A stretch of 54,525 nucleotides of DNA from an uncultured Alphaproteobacteria bacterium (GCA_937873445.1 CALMWF010000007.1:1-54525); one strand, 5' to 3'; positions 1-7,824 are shown, numbered from the stretch's first letter. The notes: generated from the letters alone by a model not told the origin. Numbers and translations: made by a program.

Positions 1-230
1 CGAACCTGCGCGAGACGACGACGCGGGTGCTGGCGTCGCTGACGCCGCGCGAGGAGCGCGTCCTGCGCATGCGCTTCGGCATCGGCATGAACACCGACCA
101 CACGCTGGAGGAAGTGGGCCAGCAGTTCTCGGTGACGCGTGAACGCATCCGCCAGATCGAGGCCAAGGCACTGCGCAAGCTGAAACACCCGAGCCGCAGC
201 CGGAAGCTGAGGAGCTTCCTCGACAACTAG
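1..230 (+). CDS. rpoD: RNA polymerase primary sigma factor, C-terminal fragment (region 4)
   Basis: The reading frame is open from the left edge (first full codon at base 3) and stops at 230, so only about the last 75 residues are here. The visible part is sigma70 region 4: the [16 protein letters not shown] segment, then the helix-turn-helix that reads the -35 element ([23 protein letters not shown]) and the short end [10 protein letters not shown]. This is the near-invariant tail of the housekeeping sigma factor RpoD. A rho-independent terminator follows directly. The rest of the protein lies outside the window, so domain order cannot be checked. Confidence 0.95.
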   Translation, partial: NLRETTTRVLASLTPREERVLRMRFGIGMNTDHTLEEVGQQFSVTRERIRQIEAKALRKLKHPSRSRKLRSFLDN

Positions 231-233
231 GCC

Positions 234-258
234 AAGGCCGCCGACGAGGCGGCCTTTT
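234..258 (+). terminator. rho-independent terminator after rpoD
   Basis: A perfect 9-bp stem (AAGGCCGCC / GGCGGCCTT) with a 5-base loop starts four bases after the rpoD stop codon and runs into TTTT. It also separates rpoD from the convergent TetR gene. Confidence 0.9.
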
Positions 259-262
259 CGTC

Positions 263-796
263 TCAGCGCCGGGTGAGTGTCAGGAACGCCTCATAGAGGT
301 GGTTCACATCACCTGTGCTGGTTGGCGCCATCTGCTGCAGTCCGACAAAGGCGGCGTATTCGATGCTGGCCAGGGCCTCGGCCTCCTGGGGGGAATAGCG
401 GCCGGTGTCGCGGTAGAGCTTTGACAGATAGTCCATGCGGGTCTGGTCCACCGCGGCGGCGACGGCCGCCACCGCGTCATTCACATTGGCAAGCCTGCGC
501 ATGCCCTGTTCCACCCTGGGGTTCAGGCGGAAGGCCAGTTCATTCAGGCAGTCCAGCCGCCGGGCCGCGCCGCGCTGGGCATTGGCGGTTTCGATCAGGC
601 GGGTGGTGTAGCGCTCGCGCCAGTGGTCGGCGAGGGCGGCGAGAAAGCCCGCCATGTCGGCAAAATGGGCATAGAAGGAGCCGCGGGTTTTGCCGGCGCG
701 GCGGGTGAGCGCATCAATGGTGAGCGCCGGGGGCCCGCCCTCGGCCACGGCGGCCAGACCCAGCGCCAGCCAGTCGGTTTTGGCAAAGCGCGCCAT
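263..796 (-). CDS. TetR/AcrR-family transcriptional regulator
   Basis: A 177-residue protein with an N-terminal TetR helix-turn-helix: W-L-A-L-G-L-A-A-V-A-E-G-G near residue 8, then L-T-I-D-A-L-T-R-R-A-G-K-T-R-G-S-F-Y-A-H-F near residues 25-45, the family's DNA-recognition stretch. The C-terminal part is helical and divergent, so no ligand can be named. The ATG at 796 is preferred over an upstream frame extension because its ATG overlaps the TGA of the membrane-protein gene before it (ATGA), the usual layout for translational coupling. The two genes form one operon, and the palindrome at 1187-1204 in front of that operon is the likely autoregulatory operator (inference). Confidence 0.88.
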   Translation of the reverse strand: MARFAKTDWLALGLAAVAEGGPPALTIDALTRRAGKTRGSFYAHFADMAGFLAALADHWRERYTTRLIETANAQRGAARRLDCLNELAFRLNPRVEQGMRRLANVNDAVAAVAAAVDQTRMDYLSKLYRDTGRYSPQEAEALASIEYAAFVGLQQMAPTSTGDVNHLYEAFLTLTRR

Positions 797-1167
797 CACC
801 ACAGACCCGGCAGGGCCAGCGCCACCACCAGGGCGAAAAGCCAGCCCTGCGGATAATGCCACAGGGGGCGGAGGCGCAGGGCGGCGATCATCACAAAGCT
901 CCAGGCCATGCTGCCTGCCGCCAGGGCGAGGCCCGCCCAGGCCAGTTCCACCGGGCCGCCCCAGAAGGCGACATGGGCCAGCATGGCGGCCATGGCGAAG
1001 ATCATCAAGCTGACCAGATGCCAGCAGTAATACATCGTGTATTTCGGCACATCGGCCAGAACCCGGGCGGCGAGCAGGGGCCGGGCAATTTCGCGCCCGC
1101 CGAGGATGAGGTGGATGAGCAGCGTGAAAAAAGCAGCCGCCGCCGAAGCCCAGAGCCAGAAGTTCAT
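796..1167 (-). CDS. small integral membrane protein co-transcribed with a TetR regulator
   Basis: A 123-residue protein, almost wholly hydrophobic, with about four predicted membrane helices (residues about 3-22, 45-65, 72-92 and 100-120). I see no signature that gives a function. The start has a good ribosome-binding site (AAAGGTG, six bases before ATG). The stop overlaps the start of the downstream TetR gene by four bases, so the two are probably made together, and the membrane protein is a likely target or effector of that regulator's response. An efflux or stress role is only a guess from the pairing. Confidence 0.7.
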   Translation of the reverse strand: MNFWLWASAAAAFFTLLIHLILGGREIARPLLAARVLADVPKYTMYYCWHLVSLMIFAMAAMLAHVAFWGGPVELAWAGLALAAGSMAWSFVMIAALRLRPLWHYPQGWLFALVVALALPGLW

Positions 1168-1186
1168 GATGGCACCTTTAATACCA

Positions 1187-1204
1187 TAACATACGGTATG
1201 TTTA
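1187..1204. promoter_or_regulatory. palindromic operator candidate for the TetR operon
   Basis: TAACATAC-G-GTATGTTTA is a near-perfect inverted repeat (ACATAC / GTATGT around a single G). It lies 20-37 bases upstream of the membrane-protein start, where the promoter and leader of the minus-strand operon must be. Its length and symmetry suit a TetR dimer. The assignment is inferred from position and symmetry only. Confidence 0.55.
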
Positions 1205-1268
1205 TTCGCCTGTCAATTGGCGGTGGCGCCTCGCGGTGGCGGAACTGGGGGGGTGCCGGGTGGTGATG

Positions 1269-1330
1269 TTGCGGTGGCGGTGCGGGGGGCAGTGCAGGGG
1301 GAGGTGTTTTGCGGTGGCGGTGCGGGGGGC
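1269..1330. repeat. 22-bp direct repeat in a G-rich intergenic tract
   Basis: TTGCGGTGGCGGTGCGGGGG followed by GC occurs at 1269-1290 and again at 1309-1330, a 40-base period. The surrounding tract (about 1205-1350) is strongly G-rich on the plus strand, with runs of five to seven G. It lies between the 3' end of the Crp/Fnr gene and the TetR operon promoter. No open frame here looks like a gene. Confidence 0.6.
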
Positions 1331-1367
1331 GGCGCGGCGCGCTGCCAGGCGCAGGGCTGCTGTCGGG

Positions 1368-2093
1368 TCAGCGCGGTTCCACCCGGTCGGAAAGATAGGT
1401 GCCGTCAAACTCGCCCAGTTTGGCCAGGGCGGCAAAGTCGTGAATGGTGATGTGCGGCCCCGTCCAGCTGACCAGCCCGCTTTTGCGCAGCCTCTGCACG
1501 GCGCGGTTCACATGCACATCCGACCGGCCCATGAGGGCGGCGATTTCCTTCTGCTTCAGGGGCAGGGAAAAGCTGTGGCCATTGGTCATGCCGACAATAG
1601 TCAGCCTGCGGAACATTTCGCACAGGAAATGGGCGATCTGCTGCTCGGTGCGGCGCCGGCCCGCCGCCAGAATCCAGGCGCGGTGAATGGCGGCATCGAT
1701 GACGGTGGACATCCACAGCAGCCGGGTGAGGCTGGGTTCGGCCACCGAAAACTCGCGCAGGCGGCTGTGTTTCACGGTCATGAAGGTGCAGTCGGTGAGG
1801 GCGATGAGGCCATGGTCGATCTGACGCAGAAGCAGGCCGTGCAGGTCGACGAAATCACCGGGAATGTGAAGCGCGGTCAACTGGCGGGTGCCGGTGGATA
1901 ATGGATGATAGCGCGCCACAAAGCCCGCGGTGATGAGAATGCTGACGGTGGGGCGCGCGTCCGGCTCCAGCACCACCGTGCCATCGGCCACAAAGCGGCG
2001 GCGCAGATCAAAGAGCTGGCCCAGCACCCGCCGGTCGCGGTCCGAAAGGGCGGTGCGGGCCGAGAGATATTTGAACAAGGGTTCCGGCAGCAT
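1368..2093 (-). CDS. Crp/Fnr-family transcriptional regulator
   Basis: A 241-residue regulator with an N-terminal cyclic-nucleotide-binding-type beta-barrel (about residues 15-130) and a C-terminal winged helix (about 150-230). The recognition region is L-K-Q-K-E-I-A-A-L-M-G-R-S-D-V-H-V-N-R-A-V-Q-R-L-R-K-S-G-L. The cysteine cluster that holds the FNR iron-sulfur centre is absent, so it is not a classic oxygen-sensing FNR; the barrel could bind a nucleotide or nothing. The start at 2093 has a GGAGA site six bases upstream and aligns with the usual N-terminus. An in-frame ATG at 2153, also with a strong purine-rich site, would add 20 residues. Targets are unknown. Confidence 0.85.
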   Translation of the reverse strand: MLPEPLFKYLSARTALSDRDRRVLGQLFDLRRRFVADGTVVLEPDARPTVSILITAGFVARYHPLSTGTRQLTALHIPGDFVDLHGLLLRQIDHGLIALTDCTFMTVKHSRLREFSVAEPSLTRLLWMSTVIDAAIHRAWILAAGRRRTEQQIAHFLCEMFRRLTIVGMTNGHSFSLPLKQKEIAALMGRSDVHVNRAVQRLRKSGLVSWTGPHITIHDFAALAKLGEFDGTYLSDRVEPR

Positions 2094-2153
2094 GGGCGTC
2101 TCCGTGGGGCTGGGAGATTGCCGAAGCTGCTGGTGCTGCGCCAGAGGCGGCAT

Positions 2154-2478
2154 GACGCTTTCCCCCTTATCATTTGCTAAGAAAACCCGAAATTTTCATG
2201 GCACCTTGCCGCTTTGGCCATGGAAATCAGGCCGTCGCATCCCCTTATGTGGCCGGTCTGGAACGCGGGGGTTGGATTAGCCGTCACACCCTTCGTCCGG
2301 GCTGGTCCGGCGGCGACCCCCAAAGTGCCGCCGGACCGCTTTTCCCGGCAGGCCATGTCATGCGCGCGGGTCTGGAATGAGCGCTTCCCGTGGATGCCGC
2401 ATTGCCAGCTTGCGATTTATGGGTTTCTAATGTGCGTATGAGGTGATGGATTGCGTGGCACCTCGCAAGGAGAAGCAC
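2154..2478. other. intergenic region with an orphan terminator-like hairpin
   Basis: This stretch separates the divergent Crp/Fnr and DUF2147-like genes and must hold both promoters. Its open frames have no recognisable product and no convincing ribosome-binding site. The one clear structure is the hairpin at 2304-2343, listed separately. Confidence 0.5.
2304..2343 (+). terminator. terminator-like hairpin not preceded by an annotated gene
   Basis: A perfect 11-bp stem (GGTCCGGCGGC / GCCGCCGGACC) with a 12-base loop is followed by GCTTTT on the plus strand. No plus-strand gene ends just before it, and on the minus strand no T-run follows. It may end a short untranslated transcript from about 2180, or act as an attenuator upstream of the 2479 gene. 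Confidence 0.45.
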
Positions 2479-2841
2479 ATGACTTACGGAAAGCTCGTGA
2501 TGTTGGGATTCGCCGCTCTGGCCTTCACGGCGGGGCAGGCCTTGGCCGATGGGCCGCAGGGCACCTGGAAGCGCGCCAATGGCGACACGGTGAAAGTGCT
2601 GGTGAGCAACGGCAAGCTCTATTGCAAGATCACGGCCGGTTCAAAGCCCGGCTTTGAAATGTGCCATGGCATGGCCGGTGGCGGCAATTCCTGGTCGGGT
2701 GGCGGCATGAAGCATCCGTCAATGCCGGGCTTCATGACCTTCAACGGCAGCGTTTCGGTGTCGGGGAATACCCTGTCCATCAAGGGCTGCGCAGTGGGCA
2801 AATCCATGTGCGATGCCGAGAAGTGGACGCGGGTGAAGTAA
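2479..2841 (+). CDS. secreted DUF2147-like protein
   Basis: A 120-residue protein with an N-terminal signal peptide (L-V-M-L-G-F-A-A-L-A-F-T-A-G-Q-A-L-A, cleavage expected before D-G-P-Q). The mature part starts with G-T-W-K-R-A-N-G-D-T-V-K-V and ends with C-A-V-G-K-S-M-C-D-A-E-K-W-T-R-V-K. That resembles the beta-rich DUF2147 fold, in which a modified-looking W segment and a late C...W-x-R/K end recur. Four cysteines may pair in the periplasm. The ATG at 2479 is chosen for its AAGGAG site eight bases upstream; an extension upstream would bury the signal peptide. A good terminator follows. Function unknown. Confidence 0.75.
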   Translation: MTYGKLVMLGFAALAFTAGQALADGPQGTWKRANGDTVKVLVSNGKLYCKITAGSKPGFEMCHGMAGGGNSWSGGGMKHPSMPGFMTFNGSVSVSGNTLSIKGCAVGKSMCDAEKWTRVK

Positions 2842-2863
2842 CTTCATCTTTCCTTTGAGCAAG

Positions 2864-2887
2864 CGGCGGCCCAAGGGCCGCCGTTTT
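2864..2887 (+). terminator. rho-independent terminator after the DUF2147-like gene
   Basis: A perfect 9-bp GC stem (CGGCGGCCC / GGGCCGCCG) with a two-base loop is followed by TTTT, 22 bases after the stop codon at 2841. Confidence 0.88.
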
Positions 2888-2930
2888 GCGTGGTTTGACA
2901 GGTGCGATCAAACCCGCCATGCAGCAGCCG

Positions 2931-3353
2931 ATGAAGCAGACGCAGGAACGGATCACGGTTTCGACCCGCGGCGCCGGTCTTTACGACGTGACCACAACGG
3001 TGGCGGCGGTGGTGGCGCGGGCCGCCATCGGCACGGGGTTGGCCACGGTCTATTGCCGCCACACTTCGTGCTCGCTCATCATCAACGAAAATGCCGACCC
3101 CGATGTGCAGCATGACCTCAACGCCTTCCTGCGGCGGCTGGTGCCGGATGGTGATCCGGCCTTCATTCACACCCTGGAGGGGCCGGACGATATGGCGGCC
3201 CACATCAAGACGGCGCTGACCGCCACCTCGCTTGCCATTCCGGTGAGCGGCGGCCGCATGGTGCTGGGCACCTGGCAGGGCATCTATCTGTTCGAGCATC
3301 GCGCCGCTGCCCACCGCCGCGAACTGGTGGTGCATGTCATGGGTGAAGCGTGA
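2931..3353 (+). CDS. YjbQ family protein (UPF0047)
   Basis: A 140-residue protein matching the YjbQ/UPF0047 family in length and motifs: T-R-G-A-G-L-Y-D-V-T near the start, Y-C-R-H-T-S-C-S-L-I-I-N-E-N-A-D-P-D-V in the middle (histidine and cysteine of the presumed active site), then H-I-K and G-T-W-Q-G-I-Y-L-F-E-H-R. Family members have thiamine-phosphate synthase activity in vitro, but their true role is unsettled. ATG codons at 2919 and 2931 are both possible and neither has a clear ribosome-binding site; 2931 gives the typical family length. Confidence 0.88.
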   Translation: MKQTQERITVSTRGAGLYDVTTTVAAVVARAAIGTGLATVYCRHTSCSLIINENADPDVQHDLNAFLRRLVPDGDPAFIHTLEGPDDMAAHIKTALTATSLAIPVSGGRMVLGTWQGIYLFEHRAAAHRRELVVHVMGEA

Positions 3354-3383
3354 TAGTCTGGTCTGACAACAGGGGGTGTGCCC

Positions 3384-3671
3384 ATGTCGTTCTGGAAACG
3401 TCTGTTTGGCGGCGGCGCTGGTGAAGCGCCCAAGGTGGCAGCCAGCGAAAGCTACAAGGGCTTTGTGATCGAGGCGCGGCCCTATCAGGACAATGGCCAG
3501 TGGCAACTGGCAGGCGCCATTAGGCGTGAAAGCCATCCCGGCAGCGAGCACGCCTTCATCCGCGCCGACCGCTTCACCGATGCTGAAACAGCGGCGCGCT
3601 TTGCCCTCATCAAGGGCAGGCAGATCATCGACGAGCAGGGCAAGCGGCTGTTTCCCGATGACCAGGGCTAA
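3384..3671 (+). CDS. HlyU-family protein
   Basis: A 95-residue protein starting M-S-F-W-K-R-L-F-G-G-G and containing the HlyU-like body (Y-K-G-F-V-I-E-A-R-P, A-I-R-R-E, H-A-F-I-R-A-D-R, A-A-R-F-A-L-I-K-G-R-Q-I-I-D-E-Q-G-K-R-L-F). This is the small alphaproteobacterial family named after HlyU, whose original member is a winged-helix activator; the members here are not shown to bind DNA. AGGGGG lies seven bases before ATG 3384. Its 3' end overlaps the next gene by 14 bases, so it heads a compact unit with the membrane protein and the amidohydrolase. Confidence 0.8.
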   Translation: MSFWKRLFGGGAGEAPKVAASESYKGFVIEARPYQDNGQWQLAGAIRRESHPGSEHAFIRADRFTDAETAARFALIKGRQIIDEQGKRLFPDDQG

Positions 3672-4026
3672 GGGTCTGTCCTCTGGGCGGGTGTTTGCCG
3701 GGCGCTGGCGGCGCAACGGTTTGTGGGCGGCGGTCATCATTGTCGTTGCGCTGGCGGTGGGCATTGCCGGCTATGCCTGGTTCGGCGGGCTGGGCTTCTG
3801 GGCAGCCTTCGCCAATGCCGCCATGATCCTGTCCGGCATGGGGCCGCTGGACCGCATGGAAACCACGGGCGGCATGGCCTTTGAAGGCCTCTATGCGCTG
3901 TTGTCGGGCTTTGTGTTCTTTGCGGCGGTGGGGCTGTTTCTGCTGGCGCCCTTTCACCGGCTGATGCGGCGCTTCCATCTGGAGGATGATGCCGAGCCGG
4001 ATGCGAAGGCGCGGGAGAAATCATGA
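3658..4026 (+). CDS. two-helix inner-membrane protein of unknown function
   Basis: A 122-residue protein with two clear membrane helices (about residues 22-43 and 73-97) joined by a loop containing F-A-N-A-A-M-I-L-S-G-M-G-P. The C-terminus is charged and cytoplasmic-looking. Real coding sequence begins at ATG 3658, inside the end of the HlyU-like gene, and stops in an ATGA overlap with the amidohydrolase start. It is therefore translated in step with both. I do not recognise a named family. Confidence 0.65.
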   Translation: MTRAKGLSSGRVFAGRWRRNGLWAAVIIVVALAVGIAGYAWFGGLGFWAAFANAAMILSGMGPLDRMETTGGMAFEGLYALLSGFVFFAAVGLFLLAPFHRLMRRFHLEDDAEPDAKAREKS

Positions 4027-4919
4027 GCCGCACCATCCGCATCGCTGCCGCGCAATATGATCTCACGGCACCCGCCCGGTTCGCCGACTGGGCGGCCCGG
4101 CAGGAGCAATGGGTCGCCGAAGCGGCGGGGCAGGGGGCAGAGCTTCTGGTGTTTCCCGAATATGGGGCCATGGAACTGGCGGCGCTGACCGGCCGGGGCG
4201 GCGACGTGCAGGCGAGTTTCGATGCCGTGTCGGACCTGTGGGACAAGGCCAATGACGTGCACCGCGCCCTGGCCCAGGGCCATGGTGTCACCATTGTCTC
4301 GGGCAGCGGGCCGCAACGCCGCGCCGACCGGACCTTCAATGTCGCCCATGTGTTCGGGCCGCGCGGGTGGGTGGCGCGTTTTGACAAGATCATGCCGACG
4401 CCATGGGAGCGCGACATGGGCCTGTCGGGCGGGCGCGATCTCATGGTGTTTGACACCGGCGGGGTGAAATTCGGTCTGGTGATCTGTTACGACATTGAGT
4501 TTCCGCTGCTGGCCAGGGCGCTGGCCGAGGCCGGGGCCGAGGTGATCCTCGCCCCGTCCAACACCGAAACCGAATGGGGCTATTGGCGGGTGCGCACCGG
4601 GGCCATGGCGCGGGCTCTGGAAAACCAGTGCCATGTGGTGCAGGTGCCCACGGTGGGGGCGGCGGCGTTTGCCGCCGTGGCCATGAATGTGGGGGCGGCG
4701 GGCGTGTTTGCCCCGTCCGACCAGGGCTTTCCGGCGGGCGGCGTGGTGGCGCTGGGCGAGATGAACCGGCCGGGCTGGGTGCATGCCTCGCTTGATCTTG
4801 ATCTGCTGGCCCAGGTGCGGGAGAGCGGCAGTGTCCAGACCCTTCGCCACTGGCCGGAACAGCCGGGGGCAGGAGCGCTGCCCGCCGCTCGGCTTATTGA
4901 CATTGCCGCGGCGGGGTGA
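4023..4919 (+). CDS. carbon-nitrogen hydrolase (nitrilase superfamily)
   Basis: A 298-residue enzyme with the full nitrilase-superfamily catalytic triad: Glu46 (L-V-F-P-E-Y-G), Lys122 (R-F-D-K-I-M-P-T) and Cys155 (G-L-V-I-C-Y-D-I-E-F-P). These enzymes hydrolyse non-peptide C-N bonds in amides; the motif around the cysteine suits the amidase branches more than true nitrilases. No signal peptide is visible, so it should be cytoplasmic. The start overlaps the stop of the membrane-protein gene (ATGA). The substrate cannot be read from sequence, and the neighbouring carbonic anhydrase gives only a weak hint of CO2-releasing chemistry. Confidence 0.9.
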   Translation: MSRTIRIAAAQYDLTAPARFADWAARQEQWVAEAAGQGAELLVFPEYGAMELAALTGRGGDVQASFDAVSDLWDKANDVHRALAQGHGVTIVSGSGPQRRADRTFNVAHVFGPRGWVARFDKIMPTPWERDMGLSGGRDLMVFDTGGVKFGLVICYDIEFPLLARALAEAGAEVILAPSNTETEWGYWRVRTGAMARALENQCHVVQVPTVGAAAFAAVAMNVGAAGVFAPSDQGFPAGGVVALGEMNRPGWVHASLDLDLLAQVRESGSVQTLRHWPEQPGAGALPAARLIDIAAAG

Positions 4920-4930
4920 TGTGAAGCGCC

Positions 4931-5566
4931 ATGCTTCTGCCGCCCCGACTTGTTGAAGGCTATGCCTCGTTCCGCACCGGCCGCTACGCCGAGAACGCCG
5001 AACGCTACCGCAGGCTTGGCGAGGGTTCGCAAAAACCGCGCGTGATGCTCATTGCCTGCTGCGACAGCCGGGCCGCGCCGGAGACCATCTTCGACGCCGG
5101 GCCGGGCGAAATCTTCGTGGTGCGCAATGTCGCCAATCTGGTGCCGCCCTATGCGCCGGACGGCGGGCGCCACTCCACCAGTGCGGCGCTGGAATTTGCC
5201 GTGCTGTCGCTGCAGGTGGAGCACATTGTGGTCATGGGCCATGGCCGCTGCGGCGGCATCAACGCCATGATTGATCCGGGCACGCCGCTGTCGTCGTCGG
5301 ATTTCATCGGGCGCTGGATGGCCAATGTGGCCGAGGTGGCAGCCGAAGTGCGCCTTCACCATCAGGACTGCCATGGCAAGCTGTCCACGGCGGTGGAGCG
5401 CGCGCTGGTTGAGCATTCGCTGGCCAATCTGCACACCTTCCCGTGGATCCGCTCACGCCTCAAGAGTGGTGCTCTTGGCGTCCATGGGGCGTGGTTCGAC
5501 ATCGCCGAGGGCATTCTCCATGCCTATGACGAGCCGAACCACCGCTGGGTGGAAGTGCCGGCCTGA
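4931..5566 (+). CDS. beta-class carbonic anhydrase
   Basis: A 211-residue zinc enzyme interconverting CO2 and bicarbonate. The zinc-binding and active-site motifs are C43-x-D45-x-R47 (A-C-C-D-S-R-A) and H-x-x-C in M-G-H-G-R-C-G-G-I-N. The rest (N-V-A-N-L-V-P-P-Y, S-A-A-L-E-F-A-V) is typical of bacterial Can/CynT proteins. It begins 11 bases after the amidohydrolase gene and probably shares its transcript. No cyanase gene is near, so the CynT name is avoided. Confidence 0.95.
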   Translation: MLLPPRLVEGYASFRTGRYAENAERYRRLGEGSQKPRVMLIACCDSRAAPETIFDAGPGEIFVVRNVANLVPPYAPDGGRHSTSAALEFAVLSLQVEHIVVMGHGRCGGINAMIDPGTPLSSSDFIGRWMANVAEVAAEVRLHHQDCHGKLSTAVERALVEHSLANLHTFPWIRSRLKSGALGVHGAWFDIAEGILHAYDEPNHRWVEVPA

Positions 5567-5593
5567 GACCTGAAGCCGACGGAAATTCCGGGG

Positions 5594-6298
5594 TTACTTG
5601 ATTTCCCAGACCATGGTCATGTCAATGGCCAGCGTCTGCTCGCCCTGGGCAATGGGCACCGCCCCGGCGGCATCGGCGCGCATGGCCTTGGCATAGAACA
5701 TGGGCCGCGGCTCGGCTGTGCCAGCCTCGCTCATGGACAGGATGTTGCCGAGGCTCACACCGGCGGCCGTTGTGTAAAGGGCAGCCTTTCGCTGGGCGTC
5801 CTTCACGGCTTCCTTGCGGGCTTCATCCATCACCTCATCGGCCTTGGACGAGCGGAAGGAAATGCTGTTGATCTGGTTTGATCCGGCGGACACAGCGGCA
5901 TCGAGCAGCGGCCCCAGGGCGGCCACATCGCGCACCGTGACGGTGACGGCATTGCTCACGTCATAACCGGTGATGCGCGGCGGCTGCTGGTTCTGCGGGT
6001 CATATTCCATGTGCGGATTGACCGAGAAATTGTTGGTCTGCACGTCCTTGGCGGCAATGCCCGCCTTGGTGATGGTGTCCATCAACGCGTTCATGGCAGC
6101 GGTGTTGGCGGTCAGTGCCTCGCGCGCCGTGGGGGCATTGGCAGACACGCCCAGCGAAATGTCGGCAATGTCGGGAACGACGCGGGCTTCGCCGTGGCCG
6201 GAAATGGTGATGGTGCGATTCATGGGGGTTGGCTCTGCGGAAAAAGCTGCGGTTGAGAGGGCCGTGGCAAGGAAGGCGGCAGTCATAAGACGAAACAT
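5594..6298 (-). CDS. SIMPL-domain (DUF541) secreted protein
   Basis: A 234-residue protein with a signal peptide (A-F-L-A-T-A-L-S-T-A-A-F-S-A, cleavage about residue 21). The SIMPL body follows: R-T-I-T-I-S-G-H-G-E-A-R-V-V-P-D-I-A-D-I-S-L-G-V, then V-Q-T-N-N-F-S-V-N-P, Y-D-V-S-N-A-V-T-V-T-V, I-N-S-I-S-F and A-V-K-D-A-Q-R-K-A. Family members lie in the periplasm or outer membrane; proposed roles include oxidative-stress defence and oligomeric ring formation. It converges with the carbonic anhydrase gene across only 27 bases, with no obvious terminator between them. Confidence 0.9.
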   Translation of the reverse strand: MFRLMTAAFLATALSTAAFSAEPTPMNRTITISGHGEARVVPDIADISLGVSANAPTAREALTANTAAMNALMDTITKAGIAAKDVQTNNFSVNPHMEYDPQNQQPPRITGYDVSNAVTVTVRDVAALGPLLDAAVSAGSNQINSISFRSSKADEVMDEARKEAVKDAQRKAALYTTAAGVSLGNILSMSEAGTAEPRPMFYAKAMRADAAGAVPIAQGEQTLAIDMTMVWEIK

Positions 6299-6369
6299 GG
6301 GAGGCTCCAGTTCATGATGGGGCGCTTGTTGCGGGATGATTGCGGCTGGACCATGACGGCTTGCGGTTA

Positions 6370-7824
6370 TCAGCGGAAGGGCGGCTCGTCGAAGCTGCGC
6401 AGCTTGCGCGAATGCAGGCCGGCCCGGTTCTCCTTCAGCTTTTCGATGGCGGCGATGCCGATGAGCAGATGCTCGCCCACCGCCCGGTCATAAAAGACAT
6501 TGGCAGCCCCCGGCAGCTTGATTTCACCGTGCAGCGGCTTGTCGGAGACGCACAGCAGCGTGCCATAGGGCACGCGCAGGCGATAGCCCTGGGCGGCGAT
6601 GGTGCCGGATTCCATGTCCACCGCAATGGCGCGGGACAGGTTGATCTGCTTTCTCTCCGGCGTCCAGCGCAGTTCCCAGTTGCGGTCGTCATTGGTCATG
6701 ACCGTGCCGGTGCGCAGGCGGGATTTCAGCGCGGCCCCGGTTTCGCCCGTCACCTCGGCGGCGGCGGCCTGCAGTGCCACCTGCACTTCGGCCAGGGCGG
6801 GAATGGGAATCTCCGGCGGCAGCAGCTTGTCGAGAATGTGGTCCTGACGCAGATAGGCATGGGCCAGCACATAGTCGCCGATGCGCTGGGTCTGGCGCAG
6901 GCCGCCGCAGTGGCCGATCATCAGCCAGCAATGGGGCCGCAGCACCGCCAGATGGTCGGTCATGTTCTTGGCATTGGAGGGGCCGACGCCGATGTTGACG
7001 AGGGTGAGGCCCTCGCCGCCGTCACCGCGCGCCAGGTGATAGGCCGGCATCTGAAAGCGGTGCCAGGGCGAGGCGGCCACCACGGCTTCCGCGGCGGCGC
7101 GCTCCATGCCGCGGGTGATGGTGGCCCCGCCGGGCAGGTGCAGCGCTTCATAGGGTCCGTCCTCGGCCAGCCGGTCCATGCCCCAGGCAATGAACTGGTC
7201 GACATAGCGGTGGTAATTGGTGAGCAGAACCCAGGGCTGGACGAACTGCCAGTGGGTGCCGGTGTAATGCTGCAGGCGTTTCAGCGAATAGTCGGTGCGC
7301 ACAGCGTCAAACAGGGCGAGCGGGTGGGGGTCGTCCGGCTGCCGGTCCCAGCGACCGTCGGCCACCTCGTCGCCCACCCGGGCCAGCAGCGGCACGGGAA
7401 AATGCAGCGCCAGTTCGGCGGCGCTGACCCCGCCCTTGCCCAGATCGTCGCCGCCGTCCACCACATAGGGATAGGGGATTTCCTCGTCCGAGACGTCAAC
7501 GGTGATGGTGGCCGCGTAGTCACGCACCAGATGGGTCATCATTTCGATGAGATAGGCGCGGAAGTGGCCGGGCTGGGTGATGGTGGTGACATAGTGGCCC
7601 GGGCCCTGAAACTTGGCATAGGCGCGCGACAGGGTGGGCATGGTCCCGCCCGCGGGATAGGTGAGGGTGAGGCGCGGGTAGCAGAAGTTCCGGCGTTCTC
7701 CGGCGGTGGGCGGCGTGCGCTGGTCAATGTATCGGTCCAGGGCCTCGCGCAGGGCGGTGGTGGCCGCATCGAAAAGCTGCTCAAGACGCTGGACGGCGGT
7801 TTCGGGGGTAAGAGCTTTTGCCAT
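6370..7824 (-). CDS. amn: AMP nucleosidase
   Basis: A 484-residue enzyme that hydrolyses AMP to adenine and ribose 5-phosphate in purine salvage and adenylate control. It has the N-terminal AMP-nucleosidase domain (about residues 1-200) and a C-terminal purine-nucleoside-phosphorylase-type catalytic domain with L-V-N-I-G-V-G-P-S-N-A-K, L-M-I-G-H-C-G-G-L and A-V-D-M-E-S-G-T-I-A-A-Q-G. Length matches the E. coli enzyme (484). It is a single gene, with the SIMPL gene downstream and the CAU tRNA divergently upstream. Confidence 0.96.
   Translation of the reverse strand: MAKALTPETAVQRLEQLFDAATTALREALDRYIDQRTPPTAGERRNFCYPRLTLTYPAGGTMPTLSRAYAKFQGPGHYVTTITQPGHFRAYLIEMMTHLVRDYAATITVDVSDEEIPYPYVVDGGDDLGKGGVSAAELALHFPVPLLARVGDEVADGRWDRQPDDPHPLALFDAVRTDYSLKRLQHYTGTHWQFVQPWVLLTNYHRYVDQFIAWGMDRLAEDGPYEALHLPGGATITRGMERAAAEAVVAASPWHRFQMPAYHLARGDGGEGLTLVNIGVGPSNAKNMTDHLAVLRPHCWLMIGHCGGLRQTQRIGDYVLAHAYLRQDHILDKLLPPEIPIPALAEVQVALQAAAAEVTGETGAALKSRLRTGTVMTNDDRNWELRWTPERKQINLSRAIAVDMESGTIAAQGYRLRVPYGTLLCVSDKPLHGEIKLPGAANVFYDRAVGEHLLIGIAAIEKLKENRAGLHSRKLRSFDEPPFR

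Noticed and set aside
277-708. Plus-strand open frame over the TetR gene
   Set aside because: Low-complexity Arg/Gly/Pro translation antisense to a clear TetR regulator; no ribosome-binding site or family features.
1269-1330. CRISPR-like repeat
   Set aside because: Only two copies, G-rich and without dyad symmetry; no cas genes in the window.
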